In this document: piece by piece, positions 31,055 to 41,255 of the stretch | Position numbering within the stretch: the first letter of the stretch is position 1 | Layout: each line of letters opens with the position of its first letter | Source: Actinernus sp. WN-2022 | Lineage: Eukaryota; Cnidaria; Anthozoa; Actiniaria; Actinernidae | Reading direction: 5' to 3' | Assembly: GCA_030867875.1 (NCBI GenBank) | Contig: JAOWCC010000044.1 | Location: 1,272,501 to 1,336,500, forward strand | DNA: 64,000 bases | Position numbers and translations under genes: made by a program | The notes under the pieces: generated by a model | What the model was told of the DNA's origin: nothing | The model's database searches: none | What the model saw: the letters and a program-made list of their open reading frames with translations, nothing else

Positions 31055-31636
31055 AATGCCACGCATTTTGCCACGGTCACCAATTGCTAAAACTTCGATG
31101 CGCAGTAGGGTATGCGCAATGAAGTGGGCTGTATAATCGATTCACAGCCTAGTTTGTTCGACGAACAGGGTAATCCGTTCATCGGTCGAGCCGCATCTTT
31201 GTGTTTCTAGGTCATTTGGTACTCGCAACAGAATAGTTCTGAAGGTGAAATTCGTTGTTTGGAAGCTGAAATTCGTATTGCTAGTTGAGCACTCGACATG
31301 GTTTGGTCTTCGACTTCGGACTATTCAAACTCTTGACGGCAATATTGCTGTTGGGATCGAAACGCCGATAGGATTATTACATATGTCCAGTATCATAATT
31401 CTCATTGTCAGATAATATTCATATTTGGTATGAAATGAATAAATCTTATTCAATTTGCTGATAAATGAAGCTGTTCGTTACATCGCGATTGGGATAGTCG
31501 CCATATTGGATTATACAATATATATAAAGTAGACAATTGTGTTATGCTTCACCAATTGCTAAACAAAATTATGCGCAGAAAGGGATGCGCAATGAACTAG
31601 GCTGGAAAAAAAAAATCGCCCGGGGAGGGGGGGGGG

Positions 31637-31973
31637 GGGGTACTTCCTATAATGGACTATACGGGGACGGCTCCGCCCGAAAGGGGTACCTCTTGAGGAT
31701 GGAGGTATATAAAAGGGTAGGGATTTCACGAGTTGAAGTATAGAAAAGGGTAGGAAAAACTCTCAGTTAGGTATTTAAAAGGACCTTTCAAAATATCTCG
31801 AACAGACTCACCTAACGGGATGCAGTGTTTCTACTGTGGATATGTGAAAGGGGTACAAATTTTTTATGGATGGTACATGAAAGGGTTACCTTATCTGTTA
31901 AAAATGGTATATAAAATGTAAGGGTTTGGACCTCGGGGGGAGCCTCCCCTTATAAAACTTTGTTGAGTACCCC
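31637..31973. mobile_element. MITE with GGGGTACT ends
   Basis: GGGGTACT at the left and AGTACCCC at the right delimit 337 bp of non-coding sequence adjoining the outer edge of the palindrome. A long G-run precedes it. Inside is a recurring AAAGGGT(A)-type motif. Confidence 0.5.
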
Positions 31974-33289
31974 TCTGACGGTTTTATGTTCTTCGCATTC
32001 CTTGCAGCTTGGCATCTGGAGGAGAGCGATTTACGCAAATTCGCGAGTGCTTTGTCGTGCGCTAATTCTGATCGTCTTCATTTGTATTTTTACTTCAGTT
32101 CCTTCAGTGCTAAAGCGGCGAGTCACTAACCCACAAAATATGTTTTGTAACTTGATGATCATGCATGCTAAGTTGAGGAAGTCACTGGAGTCGTGTAGGC
32201 GATCGGAGTCAGTGTGAGCATCCATCGTTTGATAGTTAAGGGCGGAGATAATGGCTATCAGTTTCCAAAGAGCAAGATCTCTCCTTTTATCAAGATGGTG
32301 AGCAGCAAATAATTTTCTTCTATTAGGCATGGCCTTCGATACTAAGTCAAGCAGCCGGTTCAAAAACCAATTAGCATTGACAATTACATTCAGATCAATT
32401 ATAGATGATTACCGGTGTTTAAACCAGGGAGAACAACAGTTTTTTTGTGCTGGAGACTTATTAAAGAAAATGTCGGGAATTGGTAGCCTCCTCCATAGGC
32501 AACTCTTAAATTTTTTTAGATCCGGCAACCGGCGAAGCCGGAAGGTAATCCGCGAGGGGACTGTTCCCCTCTCCCCTCATTTGTTTAGACCGCAGATTCT
32601 TGCTCGTCCCTCCCTTACCACAGGAAGCCCGATTTCACATATTTTTTCTCGAATTTTTTCGTTTATAATTAGGAGTTAGGAGGCGAGAGAATTGGTAGGC
32701 TCAAGGAATTTACCGGGATATCGTAGTCTGAAAAAGATGAACGGCGGATTTTTCAGGCTTGAGAAAACACACCACAGCTCAAACAGTCTTCAGTCGCACG
32801 ATAGCCCAAAAACTACAAAACATATTCATCTAACACCTTGGCATTTTTATCACTCAGTAAATTTTGTCTCCTGCGAAAGAATTACTGAAAGTTTTCTTGT
32901 AATACGCCTCCTTAACTGAGCGGCAGCATTCACAACTATTATATATACTAGTCTTAATTAGTCATTCTTGAGCAAATATGGACAAATCAGCTTGTCAACC
33001 AACTCGGGGAATGCTTATAATGACACCCGGACTGAACTAAACAGACTATTTAATTAATGCACTTCTGTGTTGTCGCACTGTTATTTCATTCCCGACGTTT
33101 TTGTTTACAATGATCTTTAGAATAGTAGAGAATTAAAGAAGTAGAAAAGAAAAAGCCGAATAGAAAAGTCCTTGAATCATGCTATTTGCATTGCATGAGT
33201 TGTGTGTTTGTCTTATATAGTTGTCTAAATTGGTTTATTCGAGAGACTGGAGCAGCAATTCAGCTAGAATAACTAATCAATCAATGAAT
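31974..33289. other. Intronic stretch without assignable gene
   Basis: Overlapping short frames on both strands (for example 32031-32363 minus, 32329-32679 plus) lack motifs. A C/T-rich block is near 32570-32600. I see no clear element borders. Confidence 0.4.
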
Positions 33290-34805
33290 CAAACCTTTAT
33301 TTACCCACGGTGTTTACAATCAACTTAAGTTGGTTTCCATGTAAGCCGTGACACACATAAAAATGGAGATTAAAAATGGAATATGAAAAAAATTAATACT
33401 AGTAAGGCGAATCAAGTAATTCTAAGATAATACTAAGTTAAATGCTAATTTATACTAAGATGCTATGATGATACTAAGATGATACTAATTAATAAATACT
33501 AATTAAAACTGAGATAATACTAGTAAGTTAATACTATGGCACAAGACCAATCAAGGAGATTTACTTTCCTTAAATTAGATGTAAAAGTAGCGAGACTTCG
33601 ATTCGTGTATTTCTTGAGGTAGTGAGTTCCATAACTGAACACCATTATAACCAATGTTTTTTTTTAAGGAGTTAGTTTGGGGTCTAGGGAGCAACAATTT
33701 ATTAGAGGCACCACGAAGGGTGTAAGAGGACACCTGGTCGAGAGGACGAAATAAGTCTTTTAATGATTGCGGGGCTTTGTTGTTTAGGATTTTAAACATT
33801 AATAAAGCTTTGTGTTTAGCCCTTCTGTATGCCAACGTTTCCCACCAAGTGTTAATAAGTTTTCAGGAGAAGGAGTTTCGTATCCCTTTCCTAAAATTAT
33901 ACGGGCAGCTTGATTTTGAAATCTCTGCAAACACTTTTCCAAAATTATCCCACACATTACAGCAGTAGTCGAGATGAGATAGAATTAAGGATCTATATAT
34001 GGTTTCGAGAGTATCATCATAAACAAACAGGCGAATTCTCCTCAAAATACCTAGGCTTAGAAACCTGTACAATATGCTCGTGTCTTCATCAATGGTTATA
34101 CCCAGAACTTCACTACATGATACCCTATATATAGATTTGAGCATTGCCAATTTTTAAAACGGGGTCTTGAGCTACACTTCTAATTTTAGGACGAGGGCCA
34201 ATAAGCATGAACTCAGTTTTGGCTACATTTAAACTCAGCTTGTTGGCTGCTAGCCATTCTTTGATGTTATTGAGATCCAAATTAATCAAAGGCTCAATCG
34301 CGTCAATGGAATCCCCGGATGCTGAAATATTGGTATCATCAGCAAAGAGCCTGGGAATAGAAGGTTGAAGCCAGTTGGGCAGATCATTTATAAAAATCAG
34401 AAAGAGTTGAGGCCCCAAAATGCTACGGTGAGGAACCCCACATGTTATTTTACAATCACTTGAGAGAACTCCATTGACAATACATCTCTGCCTTAACTGT
34501 CACAGAGATATGACTGTAAAAGTTTGTGAGATACACCAGGGATACCAATAGCTTTAAGTTTATCAAGCAAGAATGAGTGGTCAACCGTGTCAAATGCTTT
34601 CTTCAAATTCAGAAATGCAACGATATTTAAGAGACCACAATCAATATCCACAAACCAAGAATTAATTGACTCAATAAGCGCAGAGGCAGTGGAATGATGC
34701 TTTCGAAAACCAAACTGATGAACCGATAATAGATTATTTGAGCTATGGTATCCATAGAGTTGGTTATAAAGTTAGAATAAAAGTTACCCGAATAACGGGA
34801 TTGAT
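33290..34805 (-). pseudogene. Decayed CR1/L2-like LINE reverse transcriptase
   Basis: On the minus strand fragments in several frames show HQFGFRKHHSTASALIESIN, then KKAFDTVDHSFLLDKL, a broken GVP region, FLIFINDLPNWL, LFADDTNIS (catalytic pair), then VYDDTLETIYRSLILSHLDY and LFRPLDQVSSYTLRG near the 3' end. Frameshifts and stops separate these pieces. The 5' part before the fingers is absent and the 3' end is near 33290. Confidence 0.75.
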
Positions 34806-35564
34806 TCATCTTGTGACGTCACAATGAAATATTGTCATCATTTATAAAGCTGGTCTGGCCAGCATAACTATTTCTCACAAGGCACTGACATGTTAGGTTC
34901 AGATTTGTTTGGTTTTTGGCTTTTCGCCACACGTAATGACATGTGACCCGATAACCAAACATTTCTGTGGGCTCGAGACTAGATGCTCCTTAGCTCAGTC
35001 CCGGGTCGGTAGTGCATTGGCACCGAAGCCTGTGTTCTGTTTGCTATGCCATACTGACGAGTTCTAATAAGAACGAAACAGCTGTCTATGGCTGCAATCT
35101 AGTCCGAGCGCTTTTCATGTCAGGCCTAGCTAACCGTAGTGCTTTGTGTTGGAATTTTACGTTGTATATCAGCTTTGCTGTAGGCTTCGGACTTTTCATT
35201 CGTTATTTTTCATATATTTTGGCTGCATAGGTCCTCACTTCGGATCCAACGTATTTTTACAGGATCTTTGTTCACGGTATATTTTTTCTATTCTATTATA
35301 GTAGTTTTCTCTAGGGAGGGAGTTGATTCATCTTATGACGTCACAGGATCCAAAATTAGGGATTAAATGCCAGCAATGTTACAAATCTGCAAGATTAATA
35401 ACTTTTTGTGAGAGACAAACACAATAGTATAATTTTTTTTTTTTGTTGGCATGATACTTGAACTTGAATTTCTTGGGACGCGTGTGTTATCACACCAGAG
35501 ATATGCTGATGAGCACATAAACATAAGACATGTAGTTAACATTGTTCATTCTTTGTTGTTCAAG
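34806..35564. repeat. Repeat-derived intronic DNA with recurring motif
   Basis: GATTCATCTTGTGACGTCAC at about 34801 and GATTCATCTTATGACGTCAC at about 35335 are close matches; GATTCATCTTATGACATCAC recurs at about 53106, followed there and at 35335 by AGGATCCA. The middle (34900-35290) gives no recognisable gene. Confidence 0.4.
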
Positions 35565-35628
35565 ATTGGTGTACTAGAAGGCACGGATGCTGGTATGGAA
35601 GCTCTGAGTACTGGATCTAAAGTGTCGT
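35565..35628 (+). CDS. Channel gene: second ligand-lobe exon, first part
   Basis: A pyrimidine-rich acceptor (TTGTTGTTCAAG) and strong donor (TCGT then GTGAGT) bound a 64-bp exon reading IGVLEGTDAGMEALSTGSKV plus a split serine-phase codon. It enters in phase 0 and leaves in phase 1, exactly joining 22414-22570 to 37056-37330. In the glutamate-receptor/periplasmic-binding fold this is the start of lobe S2. Confidence 0.7.
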
Positions 35629-37055
35629 GTGAGTAAACACCGGCAGAGGCGGCCGTCAGGCTGAAGGGGTTTACAAAGATTGAGATTAGAGATTGGTGTG
35701 CGTGCTTGATTGACAAATACAAATTGACAATACGATGAACGAAAACTAATGAATACTACACGAGGCCGAAGGCTGTACTGAGCCAGCGCGTGCCTGTATT
35801 TTTAATAGCCTGCCTGCAAACCTAAGACAATGTAAAGACTTTAAGTTGTATTGCAGGCTTACCAAGTCATTCTTAAAAGACCGGGTAGTTTTATTTTCTG
35901 AGCTTAGTTAATTAAATGTATTAATCATTATCAAATTAAAATTCCTGTTTTCTGCAATTACTGTAATTAGAGTAGTTTTATAAGTAGTTTTAAAATGTAA
36001 TTATTGTAATTTATTTTATCACACATTGCCAATTTAGACTTAACAGATGAAGAGCCACTTCGTGGATATACTGTTAATAAACCATTTTTTTTATTATTAT
36101 GATAGTGGGTCCCTATCAATCACTTAGTGGTGATGACGTAACGATGACGTCATCGGTCACGTGATTTTAAGTACATGCCCATATCTCCCTCATTTCTAAT
36201 ACCAGACAGTTCAAACTTGGACAGGCATGGTATTGGGTCCCCATAAATCACTTAGTGGTGATGACGTAGAGATGACGTCATAGGTCGCGTGATTTTAAGT
36301 ACATGTTCATATCTCCCTCGTTTAAAATGCCAGAGAGTTCAAACTTGATCACGCATGGTATTGTGTCCCCATAAATCACTTAGTGGTAAAACATAAAGAT
36401 AACGTCATAGGTCACGTGATTTAAGTACATGTCCATATCTCCCTTATTTAAAATGGCAGCACGCTCAAGCCTGACAGACATGGTAGTGGGTCCCTATCAC
36501 GCACCTAGTGGTGTTCACGTAACGATGACGTCATCGGTCACGTGATTTTAAGCACATGCCCATATCTCCCTCATTTATAATGCCAGCACGCTCAAGCCTG
36601 ACAGACATGGTAGTGGGTCCCTATAAAGTACCTAGTGGTGACTGTCAACCCCAAAATCAACTTTCTAATGATGAAAGACAAAAATAATTACTCAGATTAT
36701 CAGAGACAGTATGCTTTCCAGGTACACTGGATAAAATTTGAGACAATTTCAACGAAGGATGGCAAATGTACTGCTTTTGAAGAGAAATTTAGAGGAACTT
36801 GAAATCGGTTCATTGTAAACCGAAAGCAAAAGTTTCTAATATGATCTTCGCCATCCTCTATTGAAAACGTTTGAAAATGACATCAGGACATTGACATGGC
36901 ATTTCTCTTCTATCTCACGGTGTACTTTTTGTAGTTTTGTTTTAAAGAAACTCGATGGTTCAATTCGATTGACTACCCCTTTAAAGCCACTGTGAATTGG
37001 GTGTCTTCAAGGTGCTGCTGCAGGGGAAGTTACTTTTGCTGTTATGTTGTTTCAG
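35629..37055 (+). other. Channel-gene intron containing a tandem repeat
   Basis: Starts GTGAGT and ends GTTATGTTGTTTCAG. It contains the 127-bp tandem repeat at 36101-36640 and otherwise no recognised element. Confidence 0.6.
36101..36640. repeat. 127-bp tandem repeat with CRE and E-box palindromes
   Basis: Four full units and one partial are anchored on GGGTCCC or variants at 36107, 36235, 36363, 36488 and 36615. Most units carry a TGACGTCA or close variant (cAMP-response-element palindrome) followed by TCACGTGA or a variant (E-box-like) and ACATATCTCCCTC-like sequence. The units have diverged, least at the palindromes. Confidence 0.8.
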
Positions 37056-37330
37056 TTTATTCAAGTTTCGAAGCAATGCACAAAGCTCTAGAAGACTATA
37101 AGATCGATGGCCTGCTTATCGATCGCTACGAAGCCTCATATTTGTTAAACCTCAGGAAAGATGACAACCTGCGTGTTCTGTACAACTTAGATGTTATTAT
37201 CAAGTACAAGATGGCGCGCCTACTGGAAAGAAACACGGCCCTGGGAACCAACACTTGCCTGAGAGACCGGCTCGCCAGACGAAATCGCCTCATGTATAAA
37301 GTAGTTAAAATGTACATCAAACCAGTCAAG
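37056..37330 (+). CDS. Channel gene: main second ligand-lobe exon
   Basis: A 275-bp exon begins after TTGTTTCAG and ends at CAAG then GTTTGT. It reads YSSFEAMHKALEDYKIDGLL, then IDRYEASYLLNLRKDDNLRV, MARLLERNTALGTNTCLRDR and MYKVVKMYIKPVK. The EAMHKAL...IDGLLID pattern is typical of lobe S2 of glutamate-receptor-like proteins; the aspartate of LLIDRY sits where an acidic residue often contacts the ligand amino group (inference). Both phases match neighbours. Confidence 0.75.
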
Positions 37331-38813
37331 GTTTGTAGGATTCCTGAACACAATACATGTCTGCCAATTATATCTTAGCAAGAGAGTTGATTTTGTACCA
37401 TAACCCTGCATTGCATGTGATTGGATTAAAAAGACAACCAATCAGGAAGCTTCTTTATGTCACGCCATGTGGTACCGTAAGAGTGTCGTAAGTCACTGCC
37501 ATAACTTTCCCACTTATTGACCTTATTCATAATGGCATGAAAGCGAGGCCAGCTGTCACAATATGTCACAGGAAGAGAAAGAGTATACAGCCGATGGTAG
37601 AAAATATCGTTAATTACCTTTAGACACAAAATAACACAACAGTACGGTACGACAGAAACTAAGGCAATTTTGTCTCCTACGTATCATCAACCTGGATGTG
37701 GGATCGATGAGAGTTATGCATGCATGGTCAAGGTGGGGGCGTGCGGGCGTGCGCTTGCTTATGGAGGAGAAATTATATATTTGTTAGGAGGAGAAAAATA
37801 ATACTTGTTGAGTAGAAGGAGGAAGGGGAGGAGGGCAATGATACTTGTCGAGGAGGAGAGATAGGAAGCTAAGGGATATCGTCGGGGTAGCCAAAAGGTT
37901 GCCAAAGGGTAGCTATGGGGTAGCGTAGAAGTAGCCATGGGGTAGCGTAGGGGTAGCGAAAAGGTAATAGACTAGACTAGACTTCGGGTGTAACACAGTG
38001 CGGCTTTGGAGGGGTGGATCTGTGCGAACCAGCCTGCACTGCTAGAAACGAGCGACAGCATTGACTTACCCAACAATACGAAACACCCAAACCATTAGAA
38101 CGTGCAGTACAAAAACAATAGAGCTACAGTATATAATGGTGCCATAAGAATACAGGTTTCGAGCGATCCCGTATTAGGGCGCCCGCTGGAGGGGTAGAAA
38201 ACACACGAGATTTTGTCATCTTTAAACGCTCATAAAGAAATCAAGGATTAATGCCAATTAATTATTTTTCTCTTCTTTTCGAAAATAAAATAAACATTTT
38301 GGGGTTGAGGGGCAGTTCACGGTTTTTTTCGACATTTTAAATGAGGTGCAAAAGTGCAAAAGATTGATAATGAGATATGTGGGGAAAAAGCACTGGCATC
38401 TAGTGAATATTTACCCAAACAACCTCAAATTTCCTTTGTGTCAAGATTGTGTACATTCCTACAGAGTACTACTTCCTACTGTTGATGTGAGAACGTTTCA
38501 AAATCTTACCTGTCCCTTTGAAATTAAGTCGTCATAATTATACAGCAATTGCATAGAAAACTAACATTTGTTTTATGTTTGGTAAAGCAACTCAATCCAG
38601 CTCAAATTTCACCCATTTACCGACGCTTGTCAAATCTCATTATTACTGAAACTTATTGTATTGAATACCCACTAAATGTGAGTCCAAAAGTCTCCAAAAT
38701 TTCCACCCGTTTTCTAATAAATTGGACACTTTTGCACCTCATTCAAAATGCCTTGTGCGCGGTGTTCAGTGGAATTGTTTATTTATTTATTTATTTATTT
38801 ATTTTAATCCTAG
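37331..38813 (+). other. Channel-gene intron with GGGGTAGC repeat and a MITE
   Basis: It holds a degenerate GGGGTAGC-type short repeat at about 37890-37970, purine-rich GGAGGA runs at 37780-37870, and a MITE ending 64 bp before the next exon. Confidence 0.6.
38334..38749. mobile_element. MITE, 416 bp, 23-bp inverted ends
   Basis: ATTTTAAATGAGGTGCAAAA at the left pairs with TTTTGCACCTCATTCAAAAT at the right with one mismatch over 23 bp. It lies just upstream of a channel acceptor. Confidence 0.7.
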
Positions 38814-38990
38814 GCCTTTCATGTAGCGCAACATTCCATGGGTTTGTTCTCCAGTCAGAATGGTTCGACGGCTCTGGCTATAGGGATACTTGTGGCCGTT
38901 TTTGTGGGTCTTGTCGTTCTAGGGACATTTTATCAATGTCTGTACCGCAAGATACCTATTGGACGCAGGAAATCTTATATTCCTGAAGGA
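38814..38990 (+). CDS. Channel gene: last membrane helix exon
   Basis: After TTTTAATCCTAG the phase-0 exon reads AFHVAQHSMGLFSSQNGS, then the helix TALAIGILVAVFVGLVVLGT and FYQCLYRKIPIGRRKSYIPEG before TAG at 38991. The helix follows lobe S2, as expected of the last (M4-type) helix, and is followed by basic residues. An alternative is removal of an intron from 38989 (AAG then GATAGT), which would join to 39582 in phase. Confidence 0.7.
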
Positions 38991-39581
38991 TAGTGAATGA
39001 CTACATCATTAATATTGATGTGTAACTCCTCAAGGGGAAGCACGCCCATATATAGGTTATACGAGTATGTGCCGCCCTATATTAAGGCTATGGCTTTCGA
39101 GCTATTTTAGCAATGAAATATGTCAAATAGGATTATAAATTTTGCCTTTTTAGCCTGGAATAGGGTACATGTTTTGTTTTAGAGTTTAGATGAAAATTAA
39201 TTTCGTAATTCTAGTAACCATGTGTACATAAAGTATTATTATTATTTATCATCAAACTCATTAATAATTCATGAAGCAAACATAAAGGAAAGTAATAAAA
39301 CATCAGTGTCTTTAATTCTACTAGAGATTTCGTGCTGATTGACATAAACTTTGGCTTCGATTTTGTCGGCCAAAATAGCTCGTATCACCAAAATAACTGA
39401 AAACATGACTCTCTACATCTTGACGTTTGATAAGTGCGATAACTCACTTTCAGCTCGAGTTTGTAAATCTCGTAAAGATCGTCCGCTCATTCTTTATCTA
39501 GTACTTAGTAATTATTACTGCGATGCTGTACTAAAGATGGCTGTATAAACGTATGATCAGGTTTTATTCTCTTTGTTGCAG

Positions 39582-39751
39582 ACGATACAGTGTTCAGGAT
39601 GCATTCTTCAACACTGGTGGAACTACGTCAGAGTGTAAAACACCTCGCCGATGAAGTATTATCTTTAAGAAAGCAGCTGGACAAGCTGAATGTGACCCAA
39701 GACGGCCATGTTAATACGTATGCAGCAGAAATCGTGGAGACAGAACACTGA
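39582..39751 (+). CDS. Channel gene: probable coiled-coil C-terminal exon
   Basis: A strong acceptor (TCTCTTTGTTGCAG) precedes DTVFRMHSSTLVELRQSVKH, then LADEVLSLRKQLDKLN and a stop at 39749. The leucine/valine heptads form a short coiled coil, suiting subunit assembly. The frame needs a preceding exon ending in phase 1. The only good fit is cutting 38814-38988 at AAG/GATAGT, a GA rather than GT donor, so use of this exon is uncertain. Confidence 0.5.
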
Positions 39752-41022
39752 CCCTGGTACAGCAACGATAAAGACCATATCCCGAGAACAAGGCCGAGCG
39801 TTCTCTAGCTCTCAAATTGATGAGAACAAAAATTTACATTGTCAGAAATTCATGCCACGCGTGCACACTAGGCATTAAATTTCATCAATAAACAGATCCG
39901 GAGTTGCTCAGAATTTTACAGTAGTTTGTATGGAAGTTTTTTTGGGGGGATACATTGGGAGATGGTATTATAGCGAAGCTCATTTGTTCCGATCTTAGCA
40001 ATTTCTAAATCATATTGCCTTCCGTAAAATTGTATTCTTTCAAGTTATAGCGAATAATTATGGCTTCGAAAAGAATCTGAAATGAGTTAACTGACCTCCA
40101 TGTTATGACCTCCATGTTGACAGCAATCTCCTTCCTTTCAGCCGTTATGATGGTTGCTCTGATCAACTTTACAATATAAAACTCGGGTGGTTATTGTTTT
40201 GTCCCGATTCAGCCGAGTAGTTTAAAAGACGTTATATTGCCCAGATAGATCCAAATATAACTTCACATTATCCTCGAGCTGCGAATTGCGAACAAATATG
40301 AGTAATTTTAAGGTTTTTCGACGGCCACAGCAGGGAAGAATGCCGTAAACACGTAAGTCCTTTGCACATCTCTTGCCTCTCTCTTCGAAACGCTTTGTCC
40401 GCCATTTCTTTCTCGGTTTGCCTGTACAAGCCTGGGAACTGGTATATTCTTAACTGTTCTTTCATTGGCTCTATTATAACTTTCATATATAAGAGCTTGT
40501 CTGATAGGGCTAAAAAAATAACGCGGCATTGAAATAAAATATGCAAAACTAAATCGTGACTGTATTCCCTGTAAACGTACTCGGTTACACTGTTTACCTC
40601 CCGCTTGGCTATTAGCCGCTCTACTTATAATAATCCGACATAGCTAGAACTTTCCAACCACGCAGTTCATAAACACTAGAAGCCTTTCGAATTCGACCGC
40701 TTTCGCAATTCGCTTCGAGCAGAGTGTTTGGCCTGGAATAATGGCTGAGCGAGCCTGAGAACAAGTAATTTATGATGGGCAGGCAGATTTGCATAATTTT
40801 ATACCCCGCCCACAATGGCATGAATTTCTGACCATGATTAGTTCGAGTTTTGATGACAGGCGAAATGCCAAAACTATTCCACCAATGACGGGCGTTATCA
40901 ATTTGATTTTAAAACAAAAATATTGTTTTTCTATATTTCATTTAACGAGTGTTTCGTATTTTGACAATATAGAAACGTTTGACGTAACAGGCTTTTGAAG
41001 ACTACAGAACGGCTAAGGACCA
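39752..41022. other. Non-coding stretch after channel gene
   Basis: Overlapping minus-strand frames at 40268-40546 and 40621-40821 have no motif. No clear repeat borders. Confidence 0.4.
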
Positions 41023-41085
41023 ATTAATAATAACAATAATAGCAATAATAATAACGATAACTATAATAATAATAACAATTAGTAT
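41023..41085. repeat. Imperfect ATA/AAT trinucleotide microsatellite
   Basis: AATAATAACAATAATAGCAA-type sequence. A similar run at about 42599-42630 flanks the other side of the following element. Confidence 0.7.
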
Positions 41086-41088
41086 AGG

Positions 41089-41249
41089 TAATCATACGGT
41101 TTCGAGTGCAATTTGGGATTAATTCGCACGAGTGGGTTTTTCAAAGAGTATCAAAATTGCACGAGCCCGCAGGGCGAGTGCAATTTGAGCTCTTTGAAAA
41201 ACACACGAGTGTGAATTAATCCTAAATTGCACGAGAAATCGTATGATTA
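41089..41249. repeat. Near-perfect 161-bp palindrome
   Basis: TAATCATACGGTTTCGAGTG at the left is mirrored by CACGAGAAATCGTATGATTA at the right; TTTTTCAAAGAG and CTCTTTGAAAAA pair inside. It could extrude as a cruciform or encode a long hairpin. It touches the outer end of the next element. Confidence 0.8.
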
Positions 41250-41255
41250 CTTATT

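Larger units (their letters stand above)
27526..31621. repeat. Giant palindrome, right arm interrupted by a LINE
   Basis: The inverted copy of 24005-26114 is split by the LINE at 29076-31054. Outer ends (AGGGCGATTTT on the left, AAAATCGCCC on the right) and inner ends (GCGCATACTAAAAT against ATTTTAGTATGCGC) define exact borders. Confidence 0.9.
22571..35564 (+). other. Long channel-gene intron packed with mobile DNA
   Basis: A phase-0 donor (GTAAGG) at 22571 and phase-0 acceptor (TTGTTGTTCAAG) before 35565 bound this 13-kb interval. It holds two MITEs, a giant palindrome with a LINE, another MITE and a decayed LINE. No further channel exon is needed by the phases. Confidence 0.6.

Noticed and set aside
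34981..35060. tRNA-like GCTCCTTAGCTCAGT sequence
   Set aside because: Only an A-box-like motif; no B box downstream, no stems.
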